This document shows, one piece after another, positions 58,918-64,000 of a stretch of DNA of 64,000 nucleotides. This stretch comes from an uncultured Duncaniella sp. GTDB taxonomy: Bacteria > Bacteroidota > Bacteroidia > Bacteroidales > Muribaculaceae. Position 1 is the first letter of the stretch, and the number at the start of each line of letters is the position of its first letter. Location: NCBI GenBank assembly GCA_910577255.1, contig CAJTMH010000002.1, positions 722,175-786,174 of the forward strand. Direction: 5' to 3'. The notes beneath the pieces were generated by a model. The model was not told where the DNA came from, ran no database searches, and saw only the letters and a program-made list of their open reading frames with translations. A program made the translations under genes and the position numbers.

Positions 58918-59844
58918 TTACGCCTGCTGCTGTGAAGCGGTGACGTGGACATCGAGCTGCGGGAAGGGGAAGCTGATGCCGGCCAGTGTGGGAAGCTCGG
59001 CGTAGATGCGCTCGTTGTAGTCGAAATACACGTTCCAGAAATCGCCGCTCTTGACCCATGCGCGCACAGTGAGCTGCACAGAGGAGTCGGCGAGCTGGCC
59101 AAGGCGCACTATGGGGGAACGGTCGGAATCAGGAGCGTCGGGGGTACTCCCCTGTACTATGCGGCTGTCCGAGGCGAACATTTTCAGTATCTCCCGTCGG
59201 GCCGCTTCCACGCTGTCGCCGTAGGATATGCCGATGCTCCACTCCACACGGCGGTAGGCCTGGGTGGAGTAGTTGTTGATGGTGCCTGTGGAGAGACCGC
59301 CGTTGGGGATGATTATCGATTTGTTGTCGGCGGTGCAGATGAGGGTGTTGAATATCTCGATCTTGGTGACGGTGCCCGCATATCCCTGCGCCTCGATATA
59401 GTCGCCGATTTTGTAGGGTTTGAGCAGGAGTATCAGGACTCCTCCCGCGAAGTTCTGAAGGGTGCCGCTGAGGGCCATGCCTATCGCTACGCCTGCCGAG
59501 GCGAAGAGCGCAAGGAACGAGCTTGTCTCTATGCCGAGGATGCCGATGACGGTGACTATGAGGAGGAAGTAAAGGAGTATACGCACCAGGCTCAGCAGGA
59601 ATGAGGAAAGGGATGGTTCGGCATGCCTGCGCGTGAGGATGTTGTCGGTGAGGGTGTAGAGTTTCTTTATGATGAATTTCCCGAGGTAGAAGACGAGGAT
59701 GGCCACCGCCAGCGAGATGGCGAAGTGGACCACGTCGTGTACCAGGGTGTCAAGGAGTTGGTCGAACGACATGTTTTTAAGCATGCTCGTCTCCTCCTTG
59801 GCGGTGGGAATACTGTCGGTAGGGAAAAAATCAATCTGTAACAT
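58918..59844 (-). CDS. Small-conductance mechanosensitive channel (MscS family)
   Basis: 308 residues. Three membrane helices lie at about 38-60, 85-105 and 110-135; the last is the Gly/Ala-rich pore helix (ASAGVAIGMALSGTLQNFAG). The beta domain follows (YKIGDYIEAQGYAGTVTKIE) with the family signature IIPNGGLSTGTINNYS, then the cytoplasmic alpha/beta cage. It should open under membrane tension to relieve osmotic shock. An alternative ATG lies 20 codons in (MLKNMSFDQL). It follows the C11 peptidase gene by 75 bp on the same strand and may be cotranscribed. Confidence 0.92.
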   Translation of the reverse strand: MLQIDFFPTDSIPTAKEETSMLKNMSFDQLLDTLVHDVVHFAISLAVAILVFYLGKFIIKKLYTLTDNILTRRHAEPSLSSFLLSLVRILLYFLLIVTVIGILGIETSSFLALFASAGVAIGMALSGTLQNFAGGVLILLLKPYKIGDYIEAQGYAGTVTKIEIFNTLICTADNKSIIIPNGGLSTGTINNYSTQAYRRVEWSIGISYGDSVEAARREILKMFASDSRIVQGSTPDAPDSDRSPIVRLGQLADSSVQLTVRAWVKSGDFWNVYFDYNERIYAELPTLAGISFPFPQLDVHVTASQQQA

Positions 59845-59919
59845 AGACTAAATAGACTAAAGTGTGTTGCTGGATATGTGGCGGGGAGGTGTGGCTGGCA
59901 GAGGAGAATGTCTCGAGGG

Positions 59920-61107
59920 TCATTGGTAGATGGGGGCTGCTGACACAACATCGGCCCACCATGCGCAGTTGTCATATCCGCGGTAGGTGATGTCGGTGGG
60001 TGTCTGCACGATGAATTCGCCGAGTCCTCCGTAGTTTTCAGTGTCTATGGTCACCGAGCCGATGGCAGTAGGAGTGGTGGCAGCGTAGATTACGGTCTTG
60101 TCAAAAGCCTGCTGCCAGGCGGTTAAGAGGTCGGGGCGTGACGCGGCCATGAGGCGGGTGTGCTGTGCCATATCGTAGATGTAGCATTTCGACGAGGCCC
60201 TGACATATTTCTGCACCCCGGTGCTGGAGGGATAGTCGGTGAGGGTGGCATAGATGGCTTTGGAGGCGGAAGCGAGCTGAGAGAGGGATGATGTGTTGAC
60301 CACTACCATCTGGCACATGCGCTGCACGCCGTTGGTGCGGTTGTCGTAATGCTCGAATGTATTGGTTGCGGCTTTTACCATGTCGGGTGTGCCTTTTGTG
60401 AAGAATGCGGCCACGTTCTTATCGTAGGGCATGCCGTCGATGTGGAGCTCGGTGGGTGATGCCACAATCACGTCGGCCGAGTTGCGGAGCTGATAGGCGA
60501 CCTCCACGGTGCCCATGAGGCAGCAGTCGAAGTATATGAAGCTGAAGTGTTCATCCTCAAGTGCCCGGCCAAGCGAAGTGAGCTTCATGGTGCGTGTGCG
60601 GTCCTCACCGAATGCGCGTTTCCTGACGGCGTCCTCGTCGATGTCGGTTGAGGTGTTCTCAAGCCAGCCGTTAGCGTGGCTCCACAGCACGAGCCCATAG
60701 TCGGCGGCCGGGGCGAATTTCTTCATGTCGGTTATGGCTTCACGCATGCGGCTTATAGTCACCGAGTAGAGCGACGGATCGTCGGGGTAGGTTTTGAGCA
60801 CTGTTGTGCCGGTAGCGGTTATCTCGAGGAGTTGCGGGGCATTGCCGTTGGCGGTGCCAGGACGGTTGTGGTAGACTAAGAGGCGGCCACCGTTGAGGTC
60901 GCCGTTGCGTGCGGCGGTCTCCATTTCGGCAAGGTCGGCCTGGTCGCTTTTCCAGCTGTTGCCGAGTGAGTTGTCAGCCACCATGTAGACCATCACCGTG
61001 CGGTGGGTCTTAGGTGTCTCGGGCTCATTGGACGAGTTCTTGCCGCAGCTCGCTGTGAGTAGGGCGATGAGCGGGATGAGTATGGTGGTGATAAGTATTC
61101 GGTTCAT
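59920..61107 (-). CDS. Clostripain-family (C11) cysteine peptidase, lipoprotein
   Basis: 395 residues with a lipoprotein signal ending in TASC (Cys21). The C11 caspase-like fold begins with TVMVYMVADNSLGNSW; catalytic His144 is in LVLWSHANGW and catalytic Cys196 in IYFDCCLMGTVEVAYQL. Clostripain-type enzymes cleave after Arg or Lys. The lipid anchor places it on the envelope, possibly the cell surface. It has a full promoter and is the first gene of a possible pair with the MscS channel gene. Confidence 0.92.
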   Translation of the reverse strand: MNRILITTILIPLIALLTASCGKNSSNEPETPKTHRTVMVYMVADNSLGNSWKSDQADLAEMETAARNGDLNGGRLLVYHNRPGTANGNAPQLLEITATGTTVLKTYPDDPSLYSVTISRMREAITDMKKFAPAADYGLVLWSHANGWLENTSTDIDEDAVRKRAFGEDRTRTMKLTSLGRALEDEHFSFIYFDCCLMGTVEVAYQLRNSADVIVASPTELHIDGMPYDKNVAAFFTKGTPDMVKAATNTFEHYDNRTNGVQRMCQMVVVNTSSLSQLASASKAIYATLTDYPSSTGVQKYVRASSKCYIYDMAQHTRLMAASRPDLLTAWQQAFDKTVIYAATTPTAIGSVTIDTENYGGLGEFIVQTPTDITYRGYDNCAWWADVVSAAPIYQ

Positions 61108-61138
61108 GTGTTTGGATAGGTTAAGTGGAATTATAATA

Positions 61139-61170
61139 CAAAGTTACGCATTTTTATCTAAATGGCCAAA
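61139..61170 (-). promoter_or_regulatory. Promoter of the C11 peptidase gene
   Basis: On the minus strand TTTG (61170-61167), a 20-bp spacer and TAACTTTG (61146-61139), 32 bp before the start codon. The rest of the gap to 61410 shows no gene. Confidence 0.75.
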
Positions 61171-61418
61171 CGGCTCGTTGGAGCGGCAGGTCGGTGAGGA
61201 GTTGTGCCTGAGGGTGATATGGTGATGCCGGATGAACAATCGGGGCTTCCCGGCCGTTGCAATTGTAGCGTTGCCTGATTCTCCATGTGCCGGTGAGATG
61301 AAGGGCCGAGGCGTTTTTAACATTAAATAGAGTATTTAAACAGGTGTATTGGCCGTCGGTGCCAGAAAATCACCCTCGAAGGCTACATTTTTCTCTTGGC
61401 GTAGCTGAGGAAATTTAG

Positions 61419-61426
61419 TAACTTCG
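61419..61426 (+). promoter_or_regulatory. -7 element of the nucleoside kinase gene
   Basis: TAACTTCG differs from TAnnTTTG at one position, 25 bp before the start codon. Confidence 0.4.
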
Positions 61427-61450
61427 CGCAATTCATCATCTTAAGCAATT

Positions 61451-63121
61451 ATGAGCAACCAACTTAAAGTCTATTGTGTCAATGTCGGTGAATATATCCC
61501 TGTCAGCGGGGGCGAGACATTGAGTGAGATATATGCCGCAGTCAGCGGCCGCATTCCCTTCGTGCCTATCTGTGCGCGTGTCAACAACAAGACCGAGGAC
61601 CTCTCGTTTCAGGTATTCACACCGAAGCAGGTGGAGTTTCTTCCGGTCGAGTCGGCGTCAGGCCAGCGCTGTTACATCAGGTCGCTCTGCATGATGCTTT
61701 ATCGTGCCGTGGAGACTCTCTATCCGGGCACGCGGTTGGTGATCTCGCATGCCGTGTCGCGCGGCTACTACTGCCGTCTCATCGGGATGCGCCCTGACGC
61801 TGATATCGCCGGAAGGCTTAGGACTGAAATGCGGCGGCTCGTGGAGCGCGATATTCCGTTCGAGCGAAAGGAGAGGCTCACCAAGGATGTGGTGGAGATA
61901 TTCCGGGCGCAGGGGCTTAACAATAAAGTGAAACTGCTTGAGTCACTGCATGATCTATACACGGTATATTACCGCCTTGATGGATTGTGTGACACCTATC
62001 TCGGTAATCTTGCCCCATCTACAGGGGTGCTCGGGGTGTTCGAGCTGCTTCCATACGAGGAGGGGCTGCTGCTGCTCGGCCCCGACGGAACTAATGTGGA
62101 TCACCCGGCCATACCGCTCTCGCAGCCGAAGCTCTACAAGGCATTTACCGATTATCTGAAGTTCAATTCCATCATAGGGCTTCAGAATGCCGGCGAGGTC
62201 AACGCCATGTCGCTCGACCATCGTGCCACCGCCATGATGATAAATGTCGCAGAGGCTCTCCACACCAAGTATATCGATGAGATTGCCCAGCGCATCTCAG
62301 AGCGGTACCATCAGGGTGGCGCGAGGGTGGTGCTTGTGGCTGGGCCGTCGTCGTCGGGCAAGACCACTTTTACTAAGCGCCTGGCTGTCCAGCTGCTTAC
62401 CCACCTGCTCAATCCGGTGATGATCTCATTGGATAATTATTTTGTCGACCGTCACCACACGCCTGTCGATGAGACCGGCGACTATGACTATGAGTCGCTC
62501 TTTGCCCTTGATCTCGAGCTTTTTAACGATCATCTCAATCGCCTGATACGCGGCGAGGAGATTGAGCTCCCTTATTATAACTTCGAGGGTGGTTGTCGTC
62601 AGTACAGAGGCGAGCGCATACGTCTTGATGAGAATTCCATCTTGCTTATCGAGGGTATCCATGGGCTTAATCCGGAACTGACACGTGATGTCGATCCGGA
62701 GATGAAGTATCGCATTTACGTCTCGGCTCTCACCACCCTCTCTGTCGACGACCACAACTGGGTGTCCACAACTGATAACCGACTCCTGCGTCGCATAATC
62801 CGTGACTATAAGTATCGTGGGACAAACGCTCTTGAGACCATAAGACGTTGGCCGAGTGTTCGCCGTGGTGAGGAGAAATGGATTTTCCCCTATCAGGAAA
62901 ATGCTGATTCGATGTTCAATTCGTCGCTCCTGTTTGAACTCGGTGTCATGCGCGATGAGGCTGATAATGTGCTGAGGGGTGTCCCGCGTGATATGCCGGA
63001 ATATGCCGAAGCCTATCGTCTGCGTAAATTTCTGAGCTATTTCCTTCCTATTTCTGACCGTCTCATTCCTCCTACCTCGTTGTTGCGCGAATTTTTGGGA
63101 GGGTCCTCTTTCCATTACTGA
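61451..63121 (+). CDS. Nucleoside (uridine) kinase with TGS-like N-terminus
   Basis: 556 residues. The N-terminal part (about 1-80) is TGS-like (LKVYCVNVGEYIPVSGGETL), and residues 80-270 resemble the second additional domain of threonyl-tRNA synthetase (GTRLVISHAVSRGYYCRLIG). The C-terminal half is a phosphoribulokinase/uridine kinase P-loop domain with GPSSSGKTTFTKR (Gly298 to Lys304) and LLIEGIHGLNPELT. This fused form is common in Bacteroidetes and Clostridia. It probably phosphorylates a pyrimidine nucleoside; the role of the synthetase-like half is not known to me. Confidence 0.9.
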   Translation: MSNQLKVYCVNVGEYIPVSGGETLSEIYAAVSGRIPFVPICARVNNKTEDLSFQVFTPKQVEFLPVESASGQRCYIRSLCMMLYRAVETLYPGTRLVISHAVSRGYYCRLIGMRPDADIAGRLRTEMRRLVERDIPFERKERLTKDVVEIFRAQGLNNKVKLLESLHDLYTVYYRLDGLCDTYLGNLAPSTGVLGVFELLPYEEGLLLLGPDGTNVDHPAIPLSQPKLYKAFTDYLKFNSIIGLQNAGEVNAMSLDHRATAMMINVAEALHTKYIDEIAQRISERYHQGGARVVLVAGPSSSGKTTFTKRLAVQLLTHLLNPVMISLDNYFVDRHHTPVDETGDYDYESLFALDLELFNDHLNRLIRGEEIELPYYNFEGGCRQYRGERIRLDENSILLIEGIHGLNPELTRDVDPEMKYRIYVSALTTLSVDDHNWVSTTDNRLLRRIIRDYKYRGTNALETIRRWPSVRRGEEKWIFPYQENADSMFNSSLLFELGVMRDEADNVLRGVPRDMPEYAEAYRLRKFLSYFLPISDRLIPPTSLLREFLGGSSFHY

Positions 63122-63194
63122 TTTTCTGTATTTGTCCTACGCCACATTATTATATAAGGCGTGACCCTGTTTTCGGGGAGGATTGCTCATTATG

Positions 63195-63237
63195 GTGTGA
63201 TGGATGGCGTTTGTGCGCAGTCCATCACACACTGTTT
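63195..63237 (+). terminator. Terminator of the nucleoside kinase gene
   Basis: A perfect 10-bp stem (63195-63204 with 63221-63230), a 16-nt loop and a short T-rich stretch. The stretch from here to 63420 is A/T-rich and shows no gene. Confidence 0.65.
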
Positions 63238-63423
63238 TGTCATGATGTGAAGTTTTTTCCCTTGCTGAAAACCTTTCTTTTAATTTGTGTTTATTCAGCG
63301 AATATTGTTATTCGGTTTTGAGGTCGGAAGTGAGTTGGGAAGGAGAATAAAGAGGTGAAAATGACATAAAAATGGCCTGATGGGTGGATAAATGTTAAAT
63401 TTGCGTTAAAATAGTCGGGAATA

Positions 63424-63455
63424 TTTGGAGGTTTCGGGTAAAGTGCCTACCTTTG
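63424..63455 (+). promoter_or_regulatory. rRNA operon promoter P1
   Basis: TTTG (63424-63427), a 20-bp spacer and TACCTTTG (63448-63455), about 405 bp before 16S rRNA. Confidence 0.8.
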
Positions 63456-63569
63456 CACTCGCTTTTGAGAAGCACATCCCGCAGCGGCGGGGCGGACAAG
63501 TTGAAACGCTTGAAATTATCGGAAGGTTCGGCCGGGTTTGTTAAAATAAACAAAAAAGTTGCCGAAAAA

Positions 63570-63601
63570 TTTGCAGGAGTCAAAAATTGGTTGTACCTTT
63601 G
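63570..63601 (+). promoter_or_regulatory. rRNA operon promoter P2
   Basis: TTTG (63570-63573), a 20-bp spacer and TACCTTTG (63594-63601), exactly 146 bp after P1 and with the same elements and spacing. The 250-nt leader that follows ends in an A/G-rich stretch before 16S rRNA; it should hold antitermination and processing signals, which I could not assign. Confidence 0.8.
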
Positions 63602-63860
63602 CAAAGTTTTCCGATAAAACTTCGAGAAAGCCGAGAACATTGAAATAATTGCAATGAAGAAGTAGTACAAGAGACGAGTCGAGCCGTCGCGCTGACGCGG
63701 CGGCGAGAAAAAAGTTCTCTGTCAATTTCCATAATCCAGCGTTAACTTAACAGGTCCGCGAGCCAAGACGGTTTCTGCGAAAGCAAAACTAAAAAGATAG
63801 AACTTAGGTTTGTCTTTCGGCTCTTTTTTATTAAGAAAAGAAAAAGAAAAGATAAACAAC

Positions 63861-64000
63861 AACGAAGAGTTTGATCCTGGCTCAGGATGAACGCTAGCGA
63901 CAGGCTTAACACATGCAAGTCGAGGGGCAGCAGGGGCGTAGCAATACGCCTGCTGGCGACCGGCGCACGGGTGAGTAACACGTATGAAACCTGCCCGTAG
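63861..64000 (+). rRNA. rrs: 16S ribosomal RNA, 5' end
   Basis: The conserved 16S start AGAGTTTGATCCTGGCTCAG begins at 63866 and is followed by GATGAACGCTAGCGACAGGC, the Bacteroidales form, to the window edge. The mature 5' end is placed within a few bases of 63861. Only about 140 of some 1530 nt are present. Confidence 0.97.

Noticed and set aside
63395..63981. Minus-strand frames over the rRNA promoters, leader and 16S start
   Set aside because: They lie over two rRNA promoters and a structural RNA gene.

Overview
The window looks like a chromosomal segment from a Bacteroidales bacterium, and I infer a Muribaculaceae-like gut commensal. Supporting signs are promoters of the Bacteroidetes form (TTTG, 20-21 bp, TAnnTTTG) on both strands, C-terminal tails of type IX secretion (T9SS) type, a SusB-like GH97 enzyme, a SemiSWEET, an NrtR-type sugar regulator beside xylBA, and a 16S rRNA 5' end of Bacteroidales type at the right edge. 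The family-level placement is inference.

Layout. 1-1 kb: 5' part of pheT (minus strand). 1.2-3.2 kb: a two-gene module of a basic, Ser/Pro-rich small protein and a protein resembling the HK97-fold major capsid proteins of tailed phages, with no other phage gene nearby; this is the strangest item here. 3.3-5.7 kb: three consecutive FKBP-type prolyl isomerases. 5.9-8.8 kb: secreted CE1-like esterase, riboflavin synthase, PduO-type adenosyltransferase, SemiSWEET. 9-13.5 kb: an Ig-like lipoprotein and a frameshifted LruC-type lipoprotein. 13.6-13.8 kb: two identical tRNA-Asn genes. 14-21.7 kb: S41 protease, mfd, a major OmpA-like porin, glycerate kinase.

22-31.9 kb is a catabolic locus read in one direction: an NrtR-family regulator, xylB, xylA, a sugar/H+ symporter, a GH51 arabinofuranosidase, a KDPG aldolase, uxuA and an SDR mannonate oxidoreductase. 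It would serve xylose, arabinose and glucuronate released from glucuronoarabinoxylan. The uronate isomerase and KDG kinase needed to complete the uronate branch are not in the window. It ends in a strong terminator.

32-38.2 kb: housekeeping genes (polyprenyl synthetase, polA with a ruined proofreading site, a DUF59 Fe-S protein, lpxH, a voltage-gated-type K+ channel), with a candidate small RNA between lpxH and the channel gene. 38.3-55 kb: secreted hydrolases (GH97, two C10 cysteine proteases plus a coupled lipoprotein, a GH140-like enzyme, a PL11 rhamnogalacturonan lyase with two LamG domains, a secreted protein of unknown function), an OmpA lipoprotein and a DMT exporter. 55-63 kb: recJ-recQ, an MscS channel, a C11 (clostripain) lipoprotein and a nucleoside kinase. 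The window ends in an rRNA operon with two tandem promoters and the first ~140 nt of 16S rRNA. No CRISPR array, insertion sequence or integrase was seen.
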